Source of the DNA: an uncultured Oscillospiraceae bacterium | GTDB taxonomy: Bacteria; Bacillota; Clostridia; Oscillospirales; Oscillospiraceae | DNA: 64,000 nucleotides | Direction of reading: 5' to 3' | NCBI GenBank assembly: GCA_934589155.1 | Contig: CAKTNP010000007.1 | Location: 1-64,000 of the forward strand | Shown: positions 6,901 to 14,746 of the stretch, piece by piece | Layout of the letters: the number at the start of each line of letters is the position of its first letter | Position numbering within the stretch: the first letter of the stretch is position 1 | Program-made: the position numbers and the translations under genes | Notes under the pieces: model-generated | Told to the model about the DNA's origin: nothing | The model's database searches: none | Seen by the model: only the letters and a program-made list of their open reading frames with translations

Positions 6901-9534
6901 ACCTGCACCGAGGACGGCTATACCGGCCGCACCTTCTGCAGGGGCTGCGATTCCGTGGTGGATTGGGGCACCGTAGTCCCCGCTGCGGGCCACAGCTATG
7001 CGCTTGTGGATGAGGTCCTCAGCTGCTCCGTCTGCGGCCAGGTCCTCAGCGGTGTCTGGACCGACGGCAGACTCTATGCCGACGGCCGCGTGGTCACCGA
7101 GCAGTGGATCGACGAGTCCTATTACCGGAACGGCATGAAGCTGACCGGCCTGCGGAAGATCGGCGATTACTACTATGACTTCGGCCAGGAGGGCGTCTGC
7201 CCCAACCGGGCCCGGGTGGACGGCTTCTTCTATGATCCCGCCGTCCAGGCTTACCGCTACTTCAGTGCCGGTATCATGGCTGTGGGCGAGGTGTCCCTGT
7301 ACCCCGAGGTCTACTTCTTTGATGCCGACGGCGTGGCCGTCAGCGGCAAGGTGGACGTTCTGGGCTACACCTGCTATTTCACGGAGCAGGGCGCCTTTGA
7401 CTGCTCCGACGACAGCTCCGTGGTGGACGCCGGATACTGCGGCACCAACATTCAGTATGTCCTGCTGTCCAACGGCACCCTGAAGGTGGACGGCCAGGGC
7501 GTTATGAAGGATTATTCCTCCTCCGGAAATTACCCCGCCTGGGTGACCCAGAACGATTCCAAGAGCATCACCGCCCTGGAGATCGGCAGCGGCATCACCA
7601 AGATCGGCAAGTTCGGCTTCTTCCGGACCCCCTATCTGCGGACCGTCACCTTTGCCAAGGACTCCTCTCTGGAGACCATCGGCTGGGGCGCCTTCGGCCA
7701 CTGCTGGCGGCTCACCGGCGTGACCATTCCCGCCAGCGTGGTGACCCTGGATTCCTACGCCTTCTATGAGTGCGGCGCCATGACCTATGTGAAGTTTGAG
7801 GAAAACAGCAAGCTGACCACCATCAACTACGGCGCTTTCCTCCACGGCATGGAGCTGAAGACCGTGTACATTCCCGAGACCGTCACCAAGATGGGCGCCG
7901 ACGTGTTCTATAACGCCAACGCCAATGTGGTCCTCCAGGTGGCAGACGGCTCCGTGGGCCATACCTACGCCATGGACCACGACTTGAAATATGAGCTCCG
8001 GCCCGGCAAGGTCACCGTCGTGGAGACCGGCAAGCTCACGGATACCGTGGACTGGACTCTCTATTCCAACGGCACCCTGGAGATCCGGGGCACCGGGGCC
8101 ATGCCCAATTTCACCAGCCAGACCCAGCAGCCCTGGGCCGGCCGCCGGGACAGCATCCGGAAGGTGGTCGTCGGCAGGGGCATTACCACCGTGGGCAATT
8201 ACGCCTTTGCTTACTGCCAGCACAATACCGCCATTGAGTTCGAGGCGGGCAGCAAGCTCACCACTCTGGGCGTTCTGGCCTTCTTCAACAACCCCAAGGT
8301 GGAGACCGTCACCATCCCCGACTCCGTGACCTTCATTTCCGCCTACGCCTTGGGCGACTGCTTCGTCCTGACAAGCGTGTACGTGCCCCAGGGTGTCACC
8401 GGCATTTACAAGACGGCCTTCGCCAATTCCGCCAAGGCGGTCCTGAATGTGGCGGCGGGCACCTATGCCGAGACCTTCGCCAAGGATCACGGCCTTCGGT
8501 ATACCACCCGGGACTTCGTCTATATTCCCGTTGCCAGCGGCAGCTGCGGCGAGAACGCCACCTGGGAGATGTATGAAAACGGCGAATTGTGGATCAAGGG
8601 CTCCGGCGCCATGGAGAACTACACCAGCCATACCCAGCAGCCCTGGGCCAATATCCGCCACACCATCAAGAAGATCGTCATCGGCAAGGACATTACCACC
8701 GTGGGCAATTACGCCTTTGCCTACTGCCAGAACACCACCGCCATCGAGTTCAAGGCGGGCAGCAAGCTCACCACCCTGGGCGTCCTGGCCTTCTTCAACA
8801 ATCCCAAGGTGGAGTCCGTCGCCATCCCTGACACCGTGACCTACATTTCCGCTTACGCCCTGGGCGACTGCTTCGCCTTGACGAGCGTGTATGTGCCCCA
8901 GGGTGTCACCGGCATTTATAAGACGGCCTTCACCAATTCTTCCAAGGCGGTCCTGAACGTGGCGGAGGGCACCTACGCCGAGACCTACGCCCGGGACCAC
9001 GGCATCCCCTACACCACCCGGGCCTTCCTGGAGGAGCCCATCGCCGGCGGCACCTGCGGCGAGGACGCTGTCTGGGAGCTGTATGAGAACGGTGAGCTGC
9101 GGGTCAAGGGCACCGGCCCCATGGAGAACTACACCACCCATACCCAGCAGCCCTGGGCCAGCCTCCGGCATACCATCAAGAAGATCGTCATCGGCAAGGA
9201 CATCACCACCGTGGGCAATTACGCCTTTGCCTATTGCCAGAACACCACGGCCATCGAGTTTGAGGAGGGAAGCAAGCTCACCGCCCTGGGCATCCTGGCC
9301 TTCTTCAACAACCCCAAAGTGGAGACCGTGGTCCTGCCCGAGACCGTGACCTACATCTCCGCCTACGCCCTGGGTGACTGCTTCGCCCTGACGAGCGTGT
9401 ATGTACCCCAGAGCGTCACCGGCATTTACAAGACGGCCTTCACCAATTCCGCCAAGGCGGTCCTGAATGTGGCGGCGGGCTCCTATGCCGAGACCTTCGC
9501 CAAGGACCACGGCATTTCCTACACCACAAGATAA
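3904..9534 (+). CDS. Secreted phosphodiester glycosidase (NAGPA-like) with BspA-type leucine-rich repeats
   Basis: 1876 residues. ATG 3904 follows GAGGAGG; the frame is open further upstream without a start signal. A signal peptide (about 1-28, cut near VPAAAA) precedes an NAGPA/DUF2233-type domain (about 100-300) with AGINASYYNMINGKPTG and AGHLDGGGSCTYG. That family hydrolyses sugar-1-phosphodiesters. Ig-like and jelly-roll-like segments follow (300-700), then a cohesin-like stretch (about 800-950), Cys-pair repeats with HTHSPEAV and CTEDGYTG, cell-wall-binding-like repeats (about 1040-1180) and LRR_5 repeats to the end. The last 510 residues are three 170-residue copies. No LPXTG or SLH anchor is present. 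It sits inside the capsule operon, so it may act on the surface glycan. Confidence 0.8.
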   Translation: MKKTRRVLSLLLCAALIFALIPAVPAAAADGQFTQSRLTVAAEKSSALAPGVREDAYTVYDRNGDQVKMWVTTADPTLDTVKLFASYKNMDPTNYGMSKLTEQVASFNEKSNAGDAYYQGTVVAGINASYYNMINGKPTGAFVMNGVDVTTEAEGNQYGYFALMKDGSVKIGKPGEYSSDKGSIQEAIGIYRMLVVDGAICANLDDATKYPRQTIGITADGKVVLMTADGNQEPRSIGLTLREQAQVMLDLGCVAAGHLDGGGSCTYGARAEGTSGFALVNSPSDGSERSISNGFLIVSTAVSDGVFANAALTAEHSYVTPGSAVAVSAVGTDKAGAPAEIPDDVTWTLENSELGTVRDGVFRSNGTVGDARVQMVYNGAVVGETTVHVVIPDAIRFTSQTITIPYGKTAKLEIAATYGASDVATKEDDFVLTLSNPAIGTLEGLTFTAAEEGTEAYSSTLTAALAADPTLTATAQIVLDKGSEVVVDFEDGTDNGFGLSYKDYNYYLPRSEVRVVTAEDGQVHSGKYALALNIDYSNSLESGYQMISLYQKKQDYNGVGAKRLGMWMYIPDEYVGLWGRWMVPPIDSVSDTGEITYGSTITGGIFDGVSAATGIVYTFNESGWHYVSIDTSKYAGAAMLDGYYCFQFYISDRDGANFGYYFKNQHNVNGNFTVYIDDITFDYSTVVEDREAPVFGDMTYATPAMSDALVLKDGATVNSGAIDFAAAVADNTQKDNDTGIDPTTAKAYVDGNEVPATYANGKIALNSSASFTAGKHTVKLSIRDKQGNYASLIRTFTVEADKAQPIRVAAHDPGADRVLLGSVQYMDVIAANIDKIQSVTTTLDLDNMSDWQLDHMIPADGFTVTYSLQKDENIATLEITRTGENTQTGEAPLVSVPVRAWFLENSDKVNPSSNKEWTLAQFFAGKEFWPIAIDLQVDRGLVTYTDGTTDTFTGDGVLIWTEMWANYGNMTATQEGKDYLKSWNGGHTHSPEAVADLAPTCTEDGYTGRTFCRGCDSVVDWGTVVPAAGHSYALVDEVLSCSVCGQVLSGVWTDGRLYADGRVVTEQWIDESYYRNGMKLTGLRKIGDYYYDFGQEGVCPNRARVDGFFYDPAVQAYRYFSAGIMAVGEVSLYPEVYFFDADGVAVSGKVDVLGYTCYFTEQGAFDCSDDSSVVDAGYCGTNIQYVLLSNGTLKVDGQGVMKDYSSSGNYPAWVTQNDSKSITALEIGSGITKIGKFGFFRTPYLRTVTFAKDSSLETIGWGAFGHCWRLTGVTIPASVVTLDSYAFYECGAMTYVKFEENSKLTTINYGAFLHGMELKTVYIPETVTKMGADVFYNANANVVLQVADGSVGHTYAMDHDLKYELRPGKVTVVETGKLTDTVDWTLYSNGTLEIRGTGAMPNFTSQTQQPWAGRRDSIRKVVVGRGITTVGNYAFAYCQHNTAIEFEAGSKLTTLGVLAFFNNPKVETVTIPDSVTFISAYALGDCFVLTSVYVPQGVTGIYKTAFANSAKAVLNVAAGTYAETFAKDHGLRYTTRDFVYIPVASGSCGENATWEMYENGELWIKGSGAMENYTSHTQQPWANIRHTIKKIVIGKDITTVGNYAFAYCQNTTAIEFKAGSKLTTLGVLAFFNNPKVESVAIPDTVTYISAYALGDCFALTSVYVPQGVTGIYKTAFTNSSKAVLNVAEGTYAETYARDHGIPYTTRAFLEEPIAGGTCGEDAVWELYENGELRVKGTGPMENYTTHTQQPWASLRHTIKKIVIGKDITTVGNYAFAYCQNTTAIEFEEGSKLTALGILAFFNNPKVETVVLPETVTYISAYALGDCFALTSVYVPQSVTGIYKTAFTNSAKAVLNVAAGSYAETFAKDHGISYTTR
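8005..9534 (+). repeat. Three tandem 510-bp repeats inside the LRR protein gene
   Basis: Identical landmarks recur at exact 510-bp steps: the CAGCAGCCCTGGGCC block is centred at about 8131, 8641 and 9151. Each unit encodes 170 residues with TQQPWA, VGNYAFAYCQ, LAFFNNPKVE, YISAYALGDCF and VTGIYKTAF. The third unit ends at the stop codon. High nucleotide identity suggests recent duplication or gene conversion. Confidence 0.92.
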
Positions 9535-9559
9535 TTTTTCGATCCTACGATCCCGCATA

Positions 9560-9613
9560 ACAACAGCGGGGCGGCTGTCCGTTGGGGACAGCTGCCCCTG
9601 CTGTTGTGCTGTT
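9560..9613 (+). terminator. Strong hairpin after the LRR protein gene
   Basis: A 21-base arm (9560-9580) pairs with 9585-9607 around a GTTG loop with one mismatch or bulge. The following GCTGTTTCT is only weakly T-rich, so it may attenuate rather than fully terminate the operon. Confidence 0.7.
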
Positions 9614-9881
9614 TCTCGGAGGTTCGTCCCGGAGATCCAAAAGGGACGTAAAATGCGGGTAAAAGCGAAAAATGATCGGAGAAATTCGTCGAAGGCGGGC
9701 GAATGGGACATAGGATCCTGCCGAAGACCGTCGGATCGAAATGTCGCCTTTCGTCGAGCCCTGCCGAAACAGGGCGGCGGGAAAAAGCAGGGATGATCCT
9801 GATAAGACGCGCTTTTTTGCGGTGACTGAAAAGCGCCTCCTATGAAGACCATCCGAAAAACCGGGAATTTTAGGGATTTGT
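9608..9881. other. Non-coding gap within the polysaccharide locus
   Basis: No ORF is supported. A perfect hairpin GCCCTG-CCGAAA-CAGGGC lies at 9758-9775, and other short complementary segments occur between 9680 and 9760. No known riboswitch core was recognised. The gap probably carries a leader or promoter for the genes from 9882 onward. Confidence 0.5.
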
Positions 9882-11132
9882 GTGGAAAAGAACATGAATA
9901 TTTTGTATTTTGGCACCGTATGCGATCTGGGATCCTACGAAGCCCTGCTGAAAAACTGCGCGGAAAAGCCCTCCGTTGCCCCAATTGTGTTTGAATCCGC
10001 CCTTTTGCGGGGCTTTTTTCAAAACGGCGCCTCCGTGGAGGTCCATAGTTTCCCCATGATCCCCCCGTTTTCGCAGTCCCAACTGCTGAAATTTGGGGGA
10101 AATCGGGAGAATTTGTCCTGTGGTTATTCCTGCCGCTGGCTGAAAACCGTCAATATTCCGGTATTAAAGCAGATTTCCCGTCGAATGGACGCCCATCGTG
10201 TCATTCGCCGCTGGGCCAGGGCCAACCGGGACACCGGCGTCATTTTCACCTACTCCATCCCGCCCTTTTTAGTCCATGACATTCTCTCCTGCGCCCGGCG
10301 CTATCACATCGCTACGGCGGCCATTATTCCGGATCTGCTCCGGGATATGTATATGAACGAGGCTCTGGACAAATGGAAAACGAAGATAAAAAATTGGTAC
10401 TTAAAACCGGCAATTTCCGTGCAGGGATACTATGACGGCTATATTTATCTAACAAAATCCATGGAAAAGGTCGTTGCACCGGGGAAGCCCTATTTGGTGA
10501 TGGAGGGCATTGCGGACCCCTCGGAGGCCCGGATCTCCCAGAGGCGGGAGCCCGGACCCAAGGCCGTTATGTACGCCGGCCTCCTCTGCGAAAAATACGG
10601 GATTTTGAATCTTTTGGACGGATTTTGCATGTCGAATCTGCCCGATGCGGAGCTGTGGCTCTTCGGCACCGGCACCGCCGTCCCTGAGATCCGCCGGCGC
10701 ATGGAGCAGGACAACCGGATCCGCTATTTCGGCAGCGTTCCCCGGGAGAAAATCCTGTTTTACGAACGAAAAGCGTCGCTTTTGGTCAATCCCCGGGACC
10801 CGGAGGAGCTGTTTACCCAGTACAGTTTCCCCTCCAAGACCATCGAGTATATGCTCTCCGGCACGCCTCTGCTGACCACGAAGCTGAAGGGCATTCCGGA
10901 GGAATATTTCAATTATGTGTTTACGGCCCTGTCGAATCGGCCCGAGGACCTGGCGGTGGGGATCCGAAAAGCCCTGACCTGCTCAGAGGAGGACCGGCTC
11001 CGGATGGGAGCGGCGGCCCAGCAATTTATTGTGGAGAAGAAAAACGCCGGGGCCCAGGGCGCCCGGATCCTGGCGTTTTTGGAAGAATTGACGGACTCGA
11101 AAAAGAAGGTATCTAATGGAGAGAAGGGCTGA
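9882..11132 (+). CDS. GT4-like glycosyltransferase
   Basis: 416 residues. The C-terminal donor domain is recognisable: AVMYAGLLCEKYGILNLLDGF, ELWLFGTGTAVPEI, IRYFGSVPREKILFYERKA, and FPSKTIEYMLSGTPLL with the acidic and serine residues of GT4 enzymes. The N-terminal half (YFGTVCDLG, FTYSIPPFLVHDI) is more diverged. GTG 9882 has AGGGA five bases upstream; ATG 9894 is an alternative. Its 3' end overlaps the polymerase gene by 17 bp. Codon use looks more A+T-rich than in its neighbours, so this part of the locus may have a separate history. Substrate unknown. Confidence 0.82.
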   Translation: MEKNMNILYFGTVCDLGSYEALLKNCAEKPSVAPIVFESALLRGFFQNGASVEVHSFPMIPPFSQSQLLKFGGNRENLSCGYSCRWLKTVNIPVLKQISRRMDAHRVIRRWARANRDTGVIFTYSIPPFLVHDILSCARRYHIATAAIIPDLLRDMYMNEALDKWKTKIKNWYLKPAISVQGYYDGYIYLTKSMEKVVAPGKPYLVMEGIADPSEARISQRREPGPKAVMYAGLLCEKYGILNLLDGFCMSNLPDAELWLFGTGTAVPEIRRRMEQDNRIRYFGSVPREKILFYERKASLLVNPRDPEELFTQYSFPSKTIEYMLSGTPLLTTKLKGIPEEYFNYVFTALSNRPEDLAVGIRKALTCSEEDRLRMGAAAQQFIVEKKNAGAQGARILAFLEELTDSKKKVSNGEKG

Positions 11133-12408
11133 AAACCGAGAAAACCGGGAGATCCTGGCGTTTTTGCTGCTGTTTCTGGCGGCCATGAACTTCGGCGCGA
11201 AGTTTTTCTATTTCGTGCTGCTGGCCCTTCTGACGGTCCTTGTCAGAAAGGGCTGCCTGGAATTTGACGGGATCTCCGTTCTGCATTTGGTCCTGTGCGC
11301 CTGGATGGGCGTTTACAACATCCGGGAAGGATTTCTGTCCGTACTCCGGTGTTTTGCGCCCTTCTGCTTTTATCTGGTGGGGCTGAATCTGGTTTCGGAT
11401 CCTTCATCGGCCCTGCCTGATTTCCAGAAAGGCAACAATGCCCGGAGACAGGGGTATGGGATCCTGGCGGTGATCTCCTTGGGCTCCTTTGCCCACTATG
11501 TTCTGAATTTTTTGTATAATTTTGGCGCTTCCATGGGGCGAAACACCAACGACATCTGGACCGGCAGCAGAATGGCGGCCACGGGCCAGAACGCCCTGAC
11601 CTGCCTTATGCTGGGGTTGGCCTGCGCGGTGATTTTCCTTCCTACCCAAAAATGGCATCGGTGGGGCGGCATCGCCAGCATTCTGCTGATCGTGGCCTAT
11701 AACATGGTCCTTTCCTGTCGAACCATGCTGGCCATGCTGGCAATACTACTGTTTCTTGGCATGTTGTATCCCAGAAAAGATATTAAGTACGGGACCCAGC
11801 TCCTGCGGTGCCTTGTGTGGGTCCTGATCCTGGGCGGGGCCGCTTTTGCCCTGTACCAATGGAATGTGGGCGGCATTCGGGACCTGATCCGAAGCTCGAC
11901 CCTGTTCTCCCGGTTGGGAGGGTCCCTGAATTCCCTGACGGACAACGACTCCCGGCAGTATGCAAAGAAAATGTTTCTCTCCCAGATGGGGAAATACCCC
12001 TTTGGGGGCTGCCATATGCGCAGCATGTACAACTACGCTCACGACCTGCTCCTGGACGCCTACGATGAATACGGGATCGTTGTGTTCGCAATGCTGACGG
12101 CGCTGCTGGCCGTGGGATTGGTGCAGCTGTACCGCTTGATCCGCAGGACGGGCTATGACGAGTCCTTTAAGCTGATGGCGCTGCTTATCTCCTGCGGCGT
12201 GCTGCTGGAATTCATGATGGAGCCCATTCTGGTGGGAATGCCATGGCTGTTCTCCTGCTATTGCCTGATCAACGGCTGCATTGTCGGAATGAACCGGACG
12301 TTTTTCACCTATGGAATGGGAGCGAAGGAGCGGAAGGATGAAAGTATTACAGATCAATACGGTGTACGGCCAGGGCAGTACCGGAATGATCGCAAGGTCC
12401 ATTCATGA
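11116..12408 (+). CDS. Wzy-like polysaccharide polymerase / O-antigen ligase family
   Basis: 430 residues with about ten hydrophobic helices and a long extracytoplasmic loop (about 255-300, RSSTLFSRLGGSLNSLTDND) before YAHDLLLDAYDEYGI. That H-D...YG pattern is typical of Wzy polymerases and WaaL-like ligases. It would join lipid-linked repeat units outside the membrane after Wzx export. ATG 11116 overlaps the previous gene. The last 24 residues are encoded in DNA that also encodes the start of the next glycosyltransferase (71-bp overlap), which suggests tight translational coupling. It is the only polymerase candidate in the locus. Confidence 0.8.
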   Translation: MERRAENRENREILAFLLLFLAAMNFGAKFFYFVLLALLTVLVRKGCLEFDGISVLHLVLCAWMGVYNIREGFLSVLRCFAPFCFYLVGLNLVSDPSSALPDFQKGNNARRQGYGILAVISLGSFAHYVLNFLYNFGASMGRNTNDIWTGSRMAATGQNALTCLMLGLACAVIFLPTQKWHRWGGIASILLIVAYNMVLSCRTMLAMLAILLFLGMLYPRKDIKYGTQLLRCLVWVLILGGAAFALYQWNVGGIRDLIRSSTLFSRLGGSLNSLTDNDSRQYAKKMFLSQMGKYPFGGCHMRSMYNYAHDLLLDAYDEYGIVVFAMLTALLAVGLVQLYRLIRRTGYDESFKLMALLISCGVLLEFMMEPILVGMPWLFSCYCLINGCIVGMNRTFFTYGMGAKERKDESITDQYGVRPGQYRNDRKVHS

Positions 12409-13555
12409 CCTTTGCAAAGAGGAGGGTATTGCATGCCTTTCCGCCTGCCGCTGTCTTCCCCGGGAGCCCATGGAGGATGTGACCGCCGTCAGCTCCAAAT
12501 GGGACAGCAGGCTCCACGGACAGCTGTCCCGGTTTACCATGTTCAAGGGGGCGGGCTCTTATGGAAAGACCCGGGCCTTTCTCAAAAAGGCGGAGGCCTT
12601 TGCCCCCGATGTGATCCATCTGCACAATCTCCACGGCAGCTATATCAACCTGCCCCTGCTGTTCCGGTATATCAAAAAGCACCGGATCCCCGTGGTGTGG
12701 ACCCTGCATGACTGCTGGGCCTTTACGGCCATCTGTTCCCATTTTTCCATGGCGGGCTGTGAAAGGTGGCGGTCCGGCTGCGGAAAATGTCCTCAAAAGA
12801 AACGGTACGCCTCGGCGCCGGCGGACCTGAGCCCATGGGTGTGGCGGGCGAAGCGGGCCTGGTTCACGGGCCTTCCCCGGGCGGTCATCGTGACCCCGTC
12901 CCATTGGCTGGAGACCCTTGCGAAGGATTCCTTCCTTGGGGGCTACCCGGTCCGAAGGATCCCCAACGGCATTGATCCGGAGGTGTTCCGGGAAACGGAT
13001 TCCGATTTCCGGCGAAAGCATGGCCTGGAGGGCAAGAAGATCGTGCTGGGGGTGGCCTTTGATTGGAGCGAGGCCAAGGGCCTGGATGTGTTCCTGGAAC
13101 TGGCCCGACGCTTGCCGGAATCCTGCCGGATTGTGCTGGTGGGCACCGCGCCGGAGACGGCGCGGCGGCTGCCGGAGAACGTTCTGGCCATCCCCCGGAC
13201 CAAAGACCGGCGGGAGCTGGCGGAGATCTACACGGCGGCGGACGTTTTTGTCAATCCCACCCGGGAGGAGGTCCTGGGCCTGGTCAACCTGGAGGCCCTG
13301 GCCTGCGGCACCCCGGTGGTCACCTTCGACACCGGCGGCAGTCCGGAGTGCGTGGGCCCCGGCTGCGGTACGGTGGTGCCGAGGGACGACGTGGACGCCA
13401 TGGAGCGGGAGATCCGCCGGATCTGCACCCAAAGCCCCTATGCGAAGGAGGACTGCCGGGCCTGGGCCCTGGAGTTCGACCAACAGCGGTGCCTGCGTAC
13501 CTATATCAGCCTGTACCGGGAGCTGGCCGAGGAAAAGAAAGACGGTTCACAGTGA
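12338..13555 (+). CDS. GT4-family glycosyltransferase (paralogue of 2567-3772)
   Basis: 405 residues from ATG 12338, preceded by AAGGAG with a seven-base spacer. It has MKVLQINTVYGQGSTGMI, VIHLHNLHGSYIN, WTLHDCWAFTAICSHF, a CERWRSGCGKCPQKK cysteine patch, IPNGIDPEVF, and FVNPTREEVLGLVNLEALACG. Every one of these is matched in the gene at 2567-3772, so the two are duplicates that probably transfer different sugars in the same repeat unit. The stop codon overlaps the GTG of the next gene. Confidence 0.87.
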   Translation: MKVLQINTVYGQGSTGMIARSIHDLCKEEGIACLSACRCLPREPMEDVTAVSSKWDSRLHGQLSRFTMFKGAGSYGKTRAFLKKAEAFAPDVIHLHNLHGSYINLPLLFRYIKKHRIPVVWTLHDCWAFTAICSHFSMAGCERWRSGCGKCPQKKRYASAPADLSPWVWRAKRAWFTGLPRAVIVTPSHWLETLAKDSFLGGYPVRRIPNGIDPEVFRETDSDFRRKHGLEGKKIVLGVAFDWSEAKGLDVFLELARRLPESCRIVLVGTAPETARRLPENVLAIPRTKDRRELAEIYTAADVFVNPTREEVLGLVNLEALACGTPVVTFDTGGSPECVGPGCGTVVPRDDVDAMEREIRRICTQSPYAKEDCRAWALEFDQQRCLRTYISLYRELAEEKKDGSQ

Positions 13556-14715
13556 GAATTTTGTTTATTTCCAACTATTATACCCACCACCAGGGGCCCC
13601 TGTGCGAAGCCTTGGACAGGCTGACGGAGCACCGGTTCATCTTTGCGGAGACGGAGCCCTTTCCCGAGGAGCGAAAGCGCCTGGGCTGGAAACCCCAGAC
13701 CGGGGTGCCCTTTGTCCGGCAGTATGGGGAGCTTTGCCGGGACGGCGGCGACCCTGTGCTGGAGGCGGATGTGGTGATCCTGGGCAGCGCCCCCTTGGCC
13801 CTGGTGCGGCAGCGGCTGCGGGCCCGGAAGCTGACGTTTTTATACGCGGAACGGATCTACAAAAACGGCTATGAACCGCTGAAATGGCTGCCTCGGGTGT
13901 TCCGTTTTTGGGCCAGATACGGCAGATACCCTTCGCTGTATCTGCTGGCTGCCAGCGGCTATGCCGCCGGCGACTACAGACGTCACGGGACCTTCCTGGG
14001 AAAAAGCCGCCGGTGGGGATATTTTCCGGAGGCCAAAGCCTATGACCTTTCCTCGCTGCTTGCGGCGAAGGACCCACGGAAGATCCTGTGGTGCGGACGA
14101 TTTTTGGACTGGAAGCATCCGGAGGCCGCACTGGAAACGGCCAAGAGACTGAAGGACCTGGGGACCCCCTTTGAACTGGACCTCATCGGGACCGGCCCCA
14201 TGGAAGAGGAACTGAAGCGGCGGGTCCGGGAGGTGGGGCTGGAGGACCGGGTCCGATTCCTGGGGACCATGGACGCGGAGGCGGTGCGGACCCATATGGA
14301 GTCCGCCGGGATCTTCCTTTTCACCAGCGACTTTCACGAGGGCTGGGGCGCGGTGGTGAACGAGGCCATGAACAGCGGCTGCGCCGTGGTGGCCTCCCAT
14401 GCCGCAGGCTCGGTGCCCTTCCTTCTGCGCCAGGGGGAAAACGGCCTGATCTACCGGAGCGGAGACATTGACGGCCTGTACGGACATGTGAAGACTCTCC
14501 TGGGGCGGCCGGAGCGACAGCGGGAGCTGGGGGCAAAGGCCTATGAGACCATCACGCATTTGTGGAACGCGGACTGCGCCGCGGAGCGGCTCCTGACCCT
14601 GGCGGAGGAGCTCCAAAAGGGCGGAGACGGGGATATATACTCGGAGGGCCCCTGCAGCCGGGCCCCGATCCTTTGGAACAACTGGTTCCCGGAAGAAAAA
14701 TCGGGACAAATCTAG
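13552..14715 (+). CDS. GT4-family glycosyltransferase
   Basis: 387 residues from GTG 13552. The start overlaps the previous stop (GTGA), and the frame is open far upstream without protein-like sequence. The N-terminal domain begins RILFISNYYTHHQGPLCEAL. The C-terminal donor domain has ILWCGRFLDWKHPEAAL, LIGTGPMEEEL, VRFLGTMDAEAV, and SDFHEGWGAVVNEAMNSGC, the E-x7-E region of GT4 enzymes. A 30-residue tail follows the fold. Cytoplasmic; substrate unknown. Confidence 0.87.
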   Translation: MRILFISNYYTHHQGPLCEALDRLTEHRFIFAETEPFPEERKRLGWKPQTGVPFVRQYGELCRDGGDPVLEADVVILGSAPLALVRQRLRARKLTFLYAERIYKNGYEPLKWLPRVFRFWARYGRYPSLYLLAASGYAAGDYRRHGTFLGKSRRWGYFPEAKAYDLSSLLAAKDPRKILWCGRFLDWKHPEAALETAKRLKDLGTPFELDLIGTGPMEEELKRRVREVGLEDRVRFLGTMDAEAVRTHMESAGIFLFTSDFHEGWGAVVNEAMNSGCAVVASHAAGSVPFLLRQGENGLIYRSGDIDGLYGHVKTLLGRPERQRELGAKAYETITHLWNADCAAERLLTLAEELQKGGDGDIYSEGPCSRAPILWNNWFPEEKSGQI

Positions 14716-14746
14716 TCTAGACGAAAATGCGGAAGGAGGCATGAGA

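Noticed and set aside
8005..9534. Regular repeats considered as a CRISPR array
   Set aside because: The period is 510 bp and the units are continuous coding sequence with no spacers.
3871..9984. Antisense open frame of about 2037 codons opposite the LRR protein gene
   Set aside because: It is composed of Gly/Val/His/Asp-rich shadow sequence mirroring the G+C-rich plus-strand codons, with no ribosome-binding site or recognisable domain.
13063..13551. Long upstream extension of the glycosyltransferase frame that starts at 13552
   Set aside because: It overlaps the preceding glycosyltransferase out of frame, with Gly/Pro/Arg-rich shadow composition. Homology-like sequence begins exactly at GTG 13552.
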